From Lysinibacillus sp. SGAir0095 (GTDB lineage Bacteria > Bacillota > Bacilli > Bacillales_A > Planococcaceae), in assembly GCF_005491425.1 (NCBI RefSeq), contig NZ_CP028083.1, positions 3,744,001 to 3,808,000 on the forward strand: 64,000 bases of DNA, written 5' to 3'. Below the pieces are notes generated by a model. It saw only the letters and a program-made list of their open reading frames with translations, searched no databases and had not been told where the DNA came from. A program made the translations under genes and the position numbers. This document shows, piece by piece, positions 8,421 to 17,528 of the stretch. The number at the start of each line of letters is the position of its first letter. Position 1 is the stretch's first letter.

Positions 8421-8726
8421 ATGGAAGTTCTCCTTTTATTATTAATAAAATACAATGTATAATAATTTTAACTCCATTCAGTTTAAGTGTCCCACTTCAT
8501 TCAAATGGGATAAAGAATAAAGGGTAAATAGATTCAATTCAGGTCAAGCCCCAACTGAATGAAGTGAAAACCTCCGGCGGTTGCCACAGATTTTTAAAGA
8601 AAATTTTAAGAGGAAGCTAGCTTAAGACCCGACCACTTCCCAACCATCGGCTCGCTGACCTGCAGCCTGTGTTCAATAAAATCTGGCAACAATTGCGCCA
8701 AGGTGTATTTGATATGAGGTGTATAC
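8421..8726. other. Divergent spacer between acpS and the rhomboid gene, with two nested inverted repeats
   Basis: The stretch is less AT-rich than other spacers here. It carries CACTTCATTCA (8493-8503) and its exact inverse (8556-8566), then GTTGCC-AC-AGATTTT (8580-8594) whose inverse AAAATCTGGCAAC is at 8678-8690. A 10-nt palindrome AAGCTAGCTT lies at 8614-8623. No convincing open frame is present. It may be a dispersed intergenic repeat or a structured RNA; see findings. Confidence 0.55.
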
Positions 8727-9332
8727 ATGTTTATTCGTAGAGAAAATTTTAAACAATTTTTAAAGCTATATCCTGTTGTATCAACAATTATCGCCATAAA
8801 TTTTATCGTCTATATTATAACAATGGTTCCGAATTTTGGTGATGAAGTTTTTTATACAGGAATGAGTGTGAATTCTTTAATTGGCGATGGACAATGGTGG
8901 CGTATTATCACGTCGATGTTTCTTCACGCTGGCTTCATGCATGTGTTATTTAATATGTTCTCGTTATTCTTATTTGGTCCAGAGCTAGAGAAAATTGCTG
9001 GAAAAATGCGATTTTTAACGATTTATTTTTTAGCTGGCATTTTTGGTAATATGGCTACATTTGTATTACAGGATGGGATGTATGCATCAGTTGGTGCTAG
9101 CGGTGCTATATATGGTATTTTTGGTGCCTTTGCAGCGCTTGTCTACTATACACGTCGTACTATGCCGCAGCTAAAGCAGGTGATCATGCCCCTTATTATT
9201 ATTAGTGTGATTATTACGTTTATATCACCTAATATCAATGTTACAGGACATATTGGTGGATTGATTACCGGTTTCTTATTAGGATTATCCTATTTTTCAC
9301 CAAAGAATATCATTCGTTGGAGACAAAAATAA
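8727..9332 (+). CDS. Rhomboid-family intramembrane serine protease
   Basis: This 201-residue protein has six predicted membrane helices. The catalytic pair is visible: Ser125 in VGASGAIYGIFGA and His175 in VTGHIGGLITG. The WWRIITSMFLHAGFMHVLFN segment supplies the oxyanion-side histidine and asparagine. It corresponds in position and opposite orientation to B. subtilis ydcA next to acpS. Substrates are unknown. It has its own unit, closed by a shared terminator. Confidence 0.92.
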   Translation: MFIRRENFKQFLKLYPVVSTIIAINFIVYIITMVPNFGDEVFYTGMSVNSLIGDGQWWRIITSMFLHAGFMHVLFNMFSLFLFGPELEKIAGKMRFLTIYFLAGIFGNMATFVLQDGMYASVGASGAIYGIFGAFAALVYYTRRTMPQLKQVIMPLIIISVIITFISPNINVTGHIGGLITGFLLGLSYFSPKNIIRWRQK

Positions 9333-9385
9333 TGAAAACTTGGCTAATCACGAATACCTAAGGTCAATTGCACAACAACAGATAG

Positions 9386-9425
9386 AAAAGGCAATCTCTT
9401 TTGAACTAATCGAGATTGCCTTTTT
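9386..9425. terminator. Bidirectional terminator between the rhomboid gene and ydbT
   Basis: AAAAGGCAATCTC pairs perfectly with GAGATTGCCTTTTT. T-runs on both strands allow it to serve both convergent genes. Confidence 0.9.
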
Positions 9426-9442
9426 GTATCTATTCATCTAGA

Positions 9443-10933
9443 TTAAGTGCTTGTTTTTTCAAACCAGCTCATCACTTCTTCGACATCCCCGTTTTCAAGA
9501 TTTGGCGCTTTCGCTTTGGCACCTGTAAGTCCCGACATAACAGTTACCTCGACAGAGCTGATCTCTCTTCTCTTCTGAAAATATGTCTGCCTGCTTTCGA
9601 GTGCTTGAATTCTTTTTTTCTCCACAATAAATGTTACACGACTAAGAATTCGATAACATAGTGTTAATTGGTTACCATTGATGGCAAACCCTGTCGTTTT
9701 AAATTGCCACAATCCAAGCAAAAGTACTGGTATAACAATTAGCACTGACAACATTCCGTAAGGGAACCAAAAGTATGTACAAAGCCCAATTACCGGTAAG
9801 AGCCACATAAAGTCGATTCGATAAAAGAAAGGCTTTGCTTTTTTAGGAGGTTTCGTCAAAGTTTGCTGCCATTCAAAATCAGGAAATAAATCTTGAAGTG
9901 GTTCATATAAGCGATTTTTCTTTATAAGTGGAAAAATCGTAATTTTCTTTTCCTCTCCACCAAATCCACCACTTGCACTTTCAACAGCCACAGCTGCAAA
10001 GCCAAATAGCTGCCTTAATGGATTTTCAACAATTTTGATTGCTTGAATTCGATTTAAAGGAATCGTTACTTTCTTCTTTTCCAGTAAGCCTCTTGTAATG
10101 GTTAAGCGATCATTTTCCTCAATGACCTTAAAATCGTAGTAATTTATAAACGTTATTATAACGGCAATTATCCATGTGAACAAAAAGGATGCAAAAACAG
10201 CAAGTGCTACGATGACAAATCCAAATCGAATAAAGTCCGAAACCTCTTCGAATATCCACTCAAAAGGTATAAACTCTGCAAATTGAGATAAAACCGCCGC
10301 AACTCCGGCAATCACAACTCCCATGCTACTAGAAGTAGTCGCTAAGACGAATAGATCTTTAGTAGTCATTTTATGAATCACTCTTGTAGCTGGATTCGTC
10401 TTCTCAACTAAAACTGCCGTCTCATCCTGCAGCTCATTTTCCTCGATTTTTTCTTCTTTTGTTTGTTGAGTAATACGTTCAATCTTGTTCGCAGCATCTT
10501 TTGTTATGGCCGTCAGGATTACTTCTGGCTTCCCGTTTGTACTACCTGCTGTTTCAACCATTACTTGGACTAGCCCAAATATTCGATGAAAAATGCCTTC
10601 TTTATAATTAAAGCTTTGAATTCGGTCAAAGGGAATATAGCGTTTTTTCTTGACCAAAAGACCATACTCCACCCTTAACTCCTTTTCCTCAAACCAATAC
10701 ACATACGTCCACCATTTAATAATTCCATTTATTAAACGCACTATTATAATCAGTATAAAGATTCCTATAGGAATGAGGCTAGACCAAAAGCTTCCATCCC
10801 CCGGGTTAAAGGTTACATTAAAACCGTTTGCAAAGAAGAGTATTAAAAAGGGCAATATTAATTCCTTTAACCCTTTTACAAAATCAACTACCGCTGAAAC
10901 TGGATGTAATTTAAAACGTCCCTCAGACATCAT
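9443..10933 (-). CDS. ydbT: Membrane protein with repeated bacterial PH (DUF304) domains, YdbT-like
   Basis: The 496-residue protein alternates membrane helices with three bPH2 (DUF304) modules, each with the signature R(I/V)Q: IPFDRIQSFNYKEGIF, IPLNRIQAIKIVENPL and KKRIQALESRQTYFQKRR. Size and gene order match B. subtilis YdbT (about 493). The start overlaps ydbS by 11 nt, so the two are coupled and probably form a complex. In B. subtilis the YdbST pair is linked to resistance to certain membrane-active peptides; a role here is inferred from homology only. Confidence 0.88.
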   Translation of the reverse strand: MMSEGRFKLHPVSAVVDFVKGLKELILPFLILFFANGFNVTFNPGDGSFWSSLIPIGIFILIIIVRLINGIIKWWTYVYWFEEKELRVEYGLLVKKKRYIPFDRIQSFNYKEGIFHRIFGLVQVMVETAGSTNGKPEVILTAITKDAANKIERITQQTKEEKIEENELQDETAVLVEKTNPATRVIHKMTTKDLFVLATTSSSMGVVIAGVAAVLSQFAEFIPFEWIFEEVSDFIRFGFVIVALAVFASFLFTWIIAVIITFINYYDFKVIEENDRLTITRGLLEKKKVTIPLNRIQAIKIVENPLRQLFGFAAVAVESASGGFGGEEKKITIFPLIKKNRLYEPLQDLFPDFEWQQTLTKPPKKAKPFFYRIDFMWLLPVIGLCTYFWFPYGMLSVLIVIPVLLLGLWQFKTTGFAINGNQLTLCYRILSRVTFIVEKKRIQALESRQTYFQKRREISSVEVTVMSGLTGAKAKAPNLENGDVEEVMSWFEKTST

Positions 10934-11402
10934 CTTCAGCCACCCTCGCTAGTATTGATATACGGGACCGCAAGCTATCCGCATCACCTGTGACTAACAT
11001 CGGAATGATATGTGTTGTTGCTGCTGTTGAAATTGAAATATTCGCTAAATCATATTTCTTTAAGATTGGTCCTTGTGAAGTATCAACATGCTGTACTCGT
11101 ACCATCGGAATTAACGTACGCTTTACTATAAAAAGACCGCTTTGAATTTCAATCTCATGTTCTCGTACTTCATATCTCCAATGATCCCAACGAATATTTG
11201 GAAATAGCCAAATGGATGTGAGCCCAACAATTAGTACAAGTACTATTGCTATGTAAACTATAAATGATGGCCATTCAAAATAATACGTCAAAAAACAAGC
11301 AACACCCGCTAGAATAGCCATGACTAACGTATTAAAAAAACCATATAGCCGCCATACGGTTAAACCTTTTCTCGGTATTTGATACATCAATTGTTTTCGC
11401 AC
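10923..11402 (-). CDS. ydbS: Membrane protein with one bacterial PH (DUF304) domain, YdbS-like
   Basis: Two membrane helices precede a bPH2 domain containing RTLIPMVRVQHVDTSQGP and ISTAATTHIIP. The open frame extends to a TTG at 11468 that has no ribosome site. GTG at 11402 lies about 8 nt after GAAGGGG and gives 159 residues, exactly the B. subtilis YdbS length, so it is preferred. The gene is the partner of ydbT and lies between it and cshA. Confidence 0.88.
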   Translation of the reverse strand: MRKQLMYQIPRKGLTVWRLYGFFNTLVMAILAGVACFLTYYFEWPSFIVYIAIVLVLIVGLTSIWLFPNIRWDHWRYEVREHEIEIQSGLFIVKRTLIPMVRVQHVDTSQGPILKKYDLANISISTAATTHIIPMLVTGDADSLRSRISILARVAEDDV

Positions 11403-11607
11403 AAAATACACCCCTTCTTCTCTTTCCTTTAATACGAATGAAGCTGTTAATTGTTTCAATATATTCAAAAATTATGAAAGTATTTATTTAACATCAGTCA
11501 CCTGTTCTATTGTACTAAAAAAATGACGATTTTTTACTAATGAATTTTCTAATCTCACTGACACCGATTCATTTTGACACCCAATTGAAATTGAATAGGG
11601 AAATAAC

Positions 11608-11636
11608 AAAAAAAGTGCCCCCGAAAGGACACTTTT
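11608..11636 (-). terminator. Terminator of cshA
   Basis: On the minus strand AGTGTCC pairs with GGGCACT around a TTTCGG loop, followed by TTTTTTT. It lies just after the cshA stop codon. Confidence 0.88.
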
Positions 11637-11647
11637 TGTTTATTCAA

Positions 11648-13180
11648 CTAGTCTTCACGACGACGTGGTGTGCTTGAAGAGCGTCTGCGATCTCCGCCTT
11701 CTTTGCGACCACCTTCACGACGGCCATCTCTACGGCCTCCGTCACGACGTGCACCGCCGCCACCGCTGCGTCCGCCACGACCAAAGTCACGACGACCTCC
11801 GCGAGAGTCTCCTCCGCGACCACGACCACCACCTGAACGTTCTTTACGAGCTGGTAATGGACGCTCTTCAGAAATTGTTACTGGTGTCTCATCAGGCTCT
11901 TTCGTCATTGATTTAATAGCTGCAGCAACTAAATCAACTGCATTATGTTCTTCTAATAATTCATTAGCTAAAATACGATAGTCATTTAAATCATTTGCTT
12001 GAACGATTTCAACTAATTTCTCCATAGCTACTTTTTGTTGGCCAATTAAAGCCTCCGATTCACTAGGTGGACGAAGTGGTGTCATACGTTTTTTCGTCGT
12101 TTCCTCAACAATACGTAAATAACCCATTTCACGTGGAGTTACAAAAGTAACAGCAAGTCCCGATTTACCAGCACGTCCTGTACGACCAATACGGTGAACA
12201 TAGCTTTCTGGATCTTGTGGAATGTCAAAGTTATAAACGTGAGTAACACCTGAAATATCAAGACCACGCGCTGCAACGTCTGTTGCTACAAGGATGTCAA
12301 TTTTATTTTCTTTAAATTGACGTAGTACAGACATACGTTTCGCCTGGCTTAAGTCACCGTGAATTCCTTCTGCAACATAACCACGAATACTTAAAGCTTG
12401 CGATAATTCATCAACACGACGTTTTGTACGACCAAAGATAATCGCTAACTCTGGTTGGTGTACATTTAAAATTCGAGTTAATACATCGAATTTTTCGCGT
12501 TCTTGAGCTTTCACGAAAAATTGCTCGATGTTTTCAACTGTCATTTCTTTTGATTTAATTTTCACTTCTTCAGGGTTTTTCATGAAGTTAGTTGCAATTT
12601 TACGAATTGCAGGTGGCATTGTTGCCGAGAATAATAATGTTTGGCGATCTTCTGGAACATTTTCTAGAATCGCATTAATATCATCGATAAAGCCCATGTT
12701 TAACATTTCGTCCGCTTCGTCAAGAACAAGCGTTTGAACTTGATCTAGCTTTAATGTATGACGGTTAATATGGTCCTGAATACGACCTGGAGTACCTACA
12801 ATAATTTGTGGTTTATTTTTTAACGCACGAATTTGGCGTCCAATTTCTTGTCCACCATATACAGATAATAATTTCACGCGTTTATCATAACCAATTTTAT
12901 ATAATTCTTCTGAAACTTGGATTGCTAATTCACGAGTAGGAGCAATAATCAATGCTTGAATGTTTGGGTTTTTAGGGTCGATTTTCTCAATAAGTGGTAT
13001 CCCGAATGCTGCAGTTTTACCAGTACCAGTTTGCGCTTGACCTAATACGTCACGACCTTCTAATGCAAACTTAATTGTGCCTTCTTGGATTGGTGTAGCT
13101 TCTTCAAATCCCATACGTTTCAATGAACGTAATGTTGATTCGCTAATATTTAATTCTGAAAAATTTGTCAAACTCTTCAA
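11648..13180 (-). CDS. cshA: DEAD-box ATP-dependent RNA helicase CshA
   Basis: All helicase motifs are present in this 510-residue protein: Q motif ([13 protein letters not shown]), Walker [41 protein letters not shown] and [10 protein letters not shown]. The last ~65 residues are an arginine-glycine-rich tail, typical of CshA and likely to bind RNA. It takes part in ribosome assembly, mRNA turnover and cold adaptation. The 5' region (13181-13400) contains several hairpins and may be a structured leader. Gene order ddl-murF-cshA agrees with B. subtilis. Confidence 0.96.
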   Translation of the reverse strand: MKSLTNFSELNISESTLRSLKRMGFEEATPIQEGTIKFALEGRDVLGQAQTGTGKTAAFGIPLIEKIDPKNPNIQALIIAPTRELAIQVSEELYKIGYDKRVKLLSVYGGQEIGRQIRALKNKPQIIVGTPGRIQDHINRHTLKLDQVQTLVLDEADEMLNMGFIDDINAILENVPEDRQTLLFSATMPPAIRKIATNFMKNPEEVKIKSKEMTVENIEQFFVKAQEREKFDVLTRILNVHQPELAIIFGRTKRRVDELSQALSIRGYVAEGIHGDLSQAKRMSVLRQFKENKIDILVATDVAARGLDISGVTHVYNFDIPQDPESYVHRIGRTGRAGKSGLAVTFVTPREMGYLRIVEETTKKRMTPLRPPSESEALIGQQKVAMEKLVEIVQANDLNDYRILANELLEEHNAVDLVAAAIKSMTKEPDETPVTISEERPLPARKERSGGGRGRGGDSRGGRRDFGRGGRSGGGGARRDGGRRDGRREGGRKEGGDRRRSSSTPRRRED

Positions 13181-13397
13181 TCTCCTTTTTTCCTTTAAGT
13201 TGACAAATGGTTACATTTTCAGATGAAATGCGGCAAACTTCGAGCCTAAGTTTGGAACGTTTCCGATACTTAATAATTCTCTGCGTCACAGAGAGCGATT
13301 TTATATGAAAGGGAAAGCCCGGTCTTTGCCGAGCGGTTCATTCTACCCATCTTCTTAGTTTAAAGCTTAATAAAAATAGAATAAAACCGTTAAATTC

Positions 13398-13434
13398 AAA
13401 AAAAAGCACTCTTCATCAAGTTTTGTGAAGAGCC
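13398..13434 (-). terminator. Orphan minus-strand terminator upstream of cshA
   Basis: CTCTTCA pairs with TGAAGAG inside a slightly longer stem, followed on the minus strand by eight T. No protein gene precedes it within 430 nt, because murF has its own terminator; it may end a small RNA or attenuate read-through. Confidence 0.75.
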
Positions 13435-13458
13435 TTCGCACAAAATGTATCCATTGCT
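13398..13458 (-). ncRNA. Candidate short noncoding RNA ending at the orphan terminator
   Basis: On the minus strand TTGCAA (13489-13494) and TAGACT (13465-13470), 18 nt apart, could be a sigma-A promoter starting a transcript of about 60 nt that ends in the strong terminator at 13398. The spacing is slightly long and -10 is imperfect. This is an inference from terminator plus promoter only. Confidence 0.22.
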
Positions 13459-13820
13459 TCTCATAGTCTATCACGGCTCTTAACTGCATTGCAACGAAAT
13501 TGCTCTTGTTATAATATTCTTAATTTTCGTTTTCCGTAGAGAAAATTAAGGAAACCATAGTCACACAATATTACCTAACTAGATGGAATTTCATTATTAC
13601 TTAAGTGAATCATTAAAATAACTTCACAAAAATCAACAGTTCATAAATTGCACTTCTAGTCGTTGGATTCAGCAATCAATTACTAACTGGTACAGTCCTT
13701 ATATTGCTCTTGTGAGGTTTAAATAATTCGCAAACTTTTAATTGTCCATGTATTGCCTCTTCTACCATTCACATACCCACAAAAAAAGTTGTTTAAGCTT
13801 CTTTTCAGAAAATTTATTAC

Positions 13821-13859
13821 AAAAAAGCACTTTTAAGTCAGCAATTGACTTAAAAGCAC
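13821..13859 (-). terminator. Terminator of ddl-murF
   Basis: CTTTTAAGTCA pairs perfectly with TGACTTAAAAG and is followed on the minus strand by TGCTTTTTT. It lies 8 nt past murF. Confidence 0.9.
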
Positions 13860-13867
13860 CTTTTGTT

Positions 13868-15235
13868 TTACTCAAATGATTTTAGAATTGTTTCTAGCTT
13901 CATTCCTCGAGAGCCTTTTAATAAAATTAATGTTTCTTCATGTGCATGATGATTTATATAATCTATAATTTCACCATAATTATTCTCTGTATAAATTAAT
14001 TTATCATTAGCATACTTAAGTTTTAATTGATCATATAGCCACTTCATTCTTGAGCCATATAAGCAAACTCTAGAAATTTCCTTTTCATCAATAACATTGG
14101 CAATTTGCTCATGGAATTCTTGTTCCTCATCACCTAGCTCAAGCATGTCACCTAGAATTAACCATTTGTCTTTACGCAATGAAGTTGATTGAACAAATTG
14201 GATAGCTGCCTTCATAGAGGTAGGCGCCGCATTATAGGCATCATTTATAAATAAGATCCCTTTTTCGGTTGGAACCAATTGCATACGCATATCAGTCAAG
14301 GACACTTGGGATAGACCTTCTCGAATTTGGTCCTCAGATAAACCAAGATTTTTTCCTAATAATATCGCATTTAAGCTATTTTTCACTTGGTGCTTTCCTA
14401 GTACAGGGATAAAGAATTCACCATTTACCTCGCCACTAACAGTAAAGCGACTTCCTTTTTCAGTAGTTTCAATTGCTGTTGCAACTAAATCATTAGTTGG
14501 GGCGAAGCCAAATCCTTTAGAAAAAAGCTCTGGCTGTTCTTCTACTAAATTTTGCAGTAAAGGCTCATCCCCATCAAAGAACAGAATTCCATCTTGACCT
14601 AAGCCAAGGATAATCTCGAATTTCGCTTTTGCAATCCCTTCACGAGAACCAAGATCTTGCATATGGGCTTCTCCGATATTTGTAATCACTGCGTAATGAG
14701 GCTTCGCAAGTTTTGTTAAAAATTCAATCTCGCCAAAACCGCTCATTCCCATTTCTAATACAGCAATTTCAGTATCTTCATCAAGATTTAATATGGTAAT
14801 AGGTAATCCTAATTGATTATTAAAATTGCCTATTGTTTTTTGTACTTTAAAAAATGGGGATAGCATACTTGCTAATATATCTTTAGAAGATGTTTTACCA
14901 TTTGAGCCTGTAACACCAATAAACTTAGCTTGGTGTTCATGACGAAATGCCCGCGCCATTCCCTGCAAGGCAAGCTCCGCATCTTCAACAAATAGAACAG
15001 GTTTATCTTGTGGAGGGTTCGGTTCATCTTTTAACCAAAGAGTTGCAGATGCGCCTTTTTCAAATGCTTGCTCTACGTATTTATGCCCATTTACCGCTTC
15101 TCCACGAAAAGGAATAAATAAATCCCCATTTGAAATTGTTCGAGTATCAATGGAGACTCCCGTTACAATTGTGTCTTGGTGGTCAGCAAGATCAAGATTT
15201 AACCAGTCGGCAATTTCTTTAAGTGTTCTTTTCAT
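13868..15235 (-). CDS. murF: UDP-MurNAc-tripeptide:D-alanyl-D-alanine ligase MurF
   Basis: MurF adds D-Ala-D-Ala to the UDP-MurNAc tripeptide in the cytoplasm. The 455-residue protein has the ATP loop GVTGSNGKTSSKD near 105-117, the Mur-ligase central domain (EMGMSGFGEIEFLTKLAKP, ITNIGEAHMQDLGSREGIA) and a C-terminal domain with ILGDMLELGDEEQEFH. It starts 11 nt after ddl, so the enzyme that makes D-Ala-D-Ala and the one that uses it are made together. Confidence 0.96.
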   Translation of the reverse strand: MKRTLKEIADWLNLDLADHQDTIVTGVSIDTRTISNGDLFIPFRGEAVNGHKYVEQAFEKGASATLWLKDEPNPPQDKPVLFVEDAELALQGMARAFRHEHQAKFIGVTGSNGKTSSKDILASMLSPFFKVQKTIGNFNNQLGLPITILNLDEDTEIAVLEMGMSGFGEIEFLTKLAKPHYAVITNIGEAHMQDLGSREGIAKAKFEIILGLGQDGILFFDGDEPLLQNLVEEQPELFSKGFGFAPTNDLVATAIETTEKGSRFTVSGEVNGEFFIPVLGKHQVKNSLNAILLGKNLGLSEDQIREGLSQVSLTDMRMQLVPTEKGILFINDAYNAAPTSMKAAIQFVQSTSLRKDKWLILGDMLELGDEEQEFHEQIANVIDEKEISRVCLYGSRMKWLYDQLKLKYANDKLIYTENNYGEIIDYINHHAHEETLILLKGSRGMKLETILKSFE

Positions 15236-15246
15236 GTCAATTCACT

Positions 15247-16320
15247 CTAATCTCGGTTATATTGTAATTGTTGTTTTTCTGTATGACGTTCCATCGCCAA
15301 CTCAATTAAATTATCGATTAATTGTGGATAACTAACATTCGTATGTTGCCATAATAAAGGATACATACTCACAGGTGTGAACCCAGGCATTGTATTTACT
15401 TCATTAATATAGACCTCATCATTCTCCGTTACAAAGAAATCTGAACGAACAATTCCTGAGCAATCTAAAATTTTGAATGCACGAATGGCCATGTCTCTCA
15501 TTGTACTCTCCACATCTGAAGAAATTTCAGCAGGGATAATAAGCGCTGTTGAACCATCCTTATATTTTGAATCATAATCATAAAAATCAGTCATCGGTTT
15601 GATTTCACCCGCAACAGATACTTTGGGATCATCATTGCCTAATACACCCATTTCGATTTCGCGTGCTACAATCCCATGTTCCACGATTACTTTTCGGTCG
15701 TATTGGAAAGCAAACTCAATTGCTCTAACTAGATCTTCAATATTTGTTGCCTTACTAATTCCCACACTTGAACCTAAATTAGCAGGTTTTACAAACATCG
15801 GCCAGCCTAACTCATTTTCACATTTTCCGATGATTTCCTCAGAGCGTTGATTCCAATCTTTTCGAATAAAATGTACATAAGGAACTTGTTTTAGCCCTGC
15901 CACACCGAATAGCTGCTTCATCGTTACTTTATCCATACCAGCTGCTGAAGCTAATACGCCATTTCCTACATAAGGGAAATTTAGTACTTCTAATAATCCT
16001 TGTACTGTGCCATCTTCTCCATTTGTTCCGTGCAATAAAGGAAAGACGACATCAAATTGAGCCTGTGCATTGTTATCTAAGATAAATTCCGTAATATTAT
16101 TTGGTGAGATTTCTTTACTTTTAAATTGTAATTCTTCAATTGATACAACTGGTTTTGTTAACTGAGGACCTCTGAGCCATTGCCCATCCAAAGTTATAAA
16201 GATTGGATGCACTTCATATTTGTCATAATCAATAGCCTTTGAAACGGCTGTAGCTGTAGATAATGATACCTCATGCTCAGCTGACTTCCCTCCATATAAT
16301 AAACCAACGCGCTTTTTCAT
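15247..16320 (-). CDS. ddl: D-alanine--D-alanine ligase
   Basis: The 357-residue ATP-grasp enzyme joins two D-alanines. It starts [19 protein letters not shown], has the [19 protein letters not shown] loop, the [13 protein letters not shown] nucleotide-binding segment and [18 protein letters not shown] at the end. It is longer than E. coli DdlB and of the DdlA/VanA size class, as is usual in Bacillales. A GGAGGT site precedes the ATG. It heads the ddl-murF operon. Confidence 0.96.
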   Translation of the reverse strand: MKKRVGLLYGGKSAEHEVSLSTATAVSKAIDYDKYEVHPIFITLDGQWLRGPQLTKPVVSIEELQFKSKEISPNNITEFILDNNAQAQFDVVFPLLHGTNGEDGTVQGLLEVLNFPYVGNGVLASAAGMDKVTMKQLFGVAGLKQVPYVHFIRKDWNQRSEEIIGKCENELGWPMFVKPANLGSSVGISKATNIEDLVRAIEFAFQYDRKVIVEHGIVAREIEMGVLGNDDPKVSVAGEIKPMTDFYDYDSKYKDGSTALIIPAEISSDVESTMRDMAIRAFKILDCSGIVRSDFFVTENDEVYINEVNTMPGFTPVSMYPLLWQHTNVSYPQLIDNLIELAMERHTEKQQLQYNRD

Positions 16321-16462
16321 TTTTAGACCTCCAAATATTGAGTAATTCTAGTTTAACACGAAAAACTTATTTCAAATAATTCAATTTCATCTCATTAAAT
16401 TGTGCTTTTGTATTTTTCACTGACAACTTACACAAGGTACTTAATAATTAGGAAAAAAAGCG

Positions 16463-16502
16463 AAAAAACTCCCTGTCAAAAATAGGCTATGACAGAAAGT
16501 TT
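16463..16502 (-). terminator. Terminator of the 16502-17251 gene
   Basis: AACT-TT-CTGTCA pairs with TGACAG-GG-AGTT and is followed on the minus strand by TTTTTT. The first arm begins at the stop codon. Confidence 0.82.
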
Positions 16503-17251
16503 TAAGTAATTTTGATTAGTTCATCGTAGTTTTGCTTTAATATAACATCTAAATCATCCCAAACCTCATCGGGATAATCATAGTCAGAAAGAGTGCGTAT
16601 TTCAACACCATAACTGTTATTTTGTTTCTCCATTTTGTATAGAGATAACAAGGCACCTTCTTTTACAAAAGGTCTATATGCCTTTAATACTACCGGATCT
16701 AAAGCGGGAATCGTTTCTTTTGATTTTCTGCGCCAAAAACTACCGTTACCTTCTTTTTCTTTAATCAATAAATTAAACAAATTAGAAATGAGATATTCCG
16801 AATCATTTAAGTATCGGTAATACACCTTTGTTAATTTGTCATTTTCCGATGAATAGTACACATACCGATTTTGCAGCTTCGTATAAAACGGAGAATGGAT
16901 TGGTTCTTTTTTATGGCTCATGTAAAGCAGTTCTGCCTGTTCAATTGCCGTTAGCTGATTTACGTTTTTCTCACTAGCAAAATCGATCCAACATAAATCG
17001 CCGTCAGTATCATCCATTTTCTTAACAAATTTTGATAATTCATCAATTGATACAAAATCAAACTGAGTATGCATATTAAATGATCCGTCATCGTAGCCAT
17101 GCTTTAGTAATAATAAATTTGGTATTGGGTCGACCGAGCTAATAAACTGCTTTAATGTCAGGCCACTATAGATTACAAAATGATCGACATCATTCATATG
17201 TACAAATAAATGATGCATAAAATCATCCGCAGTTTTTTGTTTTCTTGCCAT
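16502..17251 (-). CDS. Uncharacterised 249-residue cytoplasmic protein
   Basis: I do not recognise this family. It has no signal peptide or membrane helix and is rich in aromatic and charged residues. The N-terminal part carries FMHHLFVHMNDVDHFVIYSG and the C-terminal part WDDLDVILKQNYDELIKI. A strong GGGAGTGAG site and its own terminator show that it is a real single-gene unit between ddl and the RodA-like gene. No catalytic motif could be identified. Confidence 0.75.
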   Translation of the reverse strand: MARKQKTADDFMHHLFVHMNDVDHFVIYSGLTLKQFISSVDPIPNLLLLKHGYDDGSFNMHTQFDFVSIDELSKFVKKMDDTDGDLCWIDFASEKNVNQLTAIEQAELLYMSHKKEPIHSPFYTKLQNRYVYYSSENDKLTKVYYRYLNDSEYLISNLFNLLIKEKEGNGSFWRRKSKETIPALDPVVLKAYRPFVKEGALLSLYKMEKQNNSYGVEIRTLSDYDYPDEVWDDLDVILKQNYDELIKIT

Positions 17252-17528
17252 AGGCTCACTCCCAATTCATTCAATACATTAGTTATTATATGATGTAACT
17301 CACAAATTTGAAACATTTTCATTTCCTTTTCGTCGTAACTTTACGCACTCCGAGTTTTTGAGAAAAACAGATCAGAAAATAAGATGTTTACAACGAGTTC
17401 TTCTTCCAATATCTTACACCTTTTTAACATAGAAACGATAGTCCCCTTTTAATCATTTCTATGTTAAAGTTAAATGTACAAGTTCTAAAATATTTCTAAA
17501 ATCTTTAAGATTAATTAGGTGAAATAAA

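Larger units (their letters stand above)
13181..13867. other. 687 bp spacer between murF and cshA
   Basis: The part nearest cshA (13220-13345, minus strand) has hairpin-forming blocks such as CCGCTCGGCAAAGACCGGGC and CTCTGTGACGCAGAG, consistent with a structured cshA leader. An extra minus-strand terminator at 13398-13434 and the murF terminator at 13821-13859 divide the rest. Between them no gene longer than 30 codons is supported. Confidence 0.5.

Noticed and set aside
8606-8797. 63-codon minus-strand frame over the start of the rhomboid gene
   Set aside because: It overlaps the rhomboid coding region in antisense and lacks a ribosome site.
11644-11981. Several open frames over the 3' end of cshA on both strands
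   Set aside because: They are by-products of the Arg/Gly codon repeats (CGT, GGT) in the RGG tail of the helicase.
13676-13768. 30-codon minus-strand frame MVEEAIHGQLKVCELF in the murF-cshA spacer
   Set aside because: No ribosome site, no family match, and it ends in a stop without further support. It could be a relic, but nothing proves coding.
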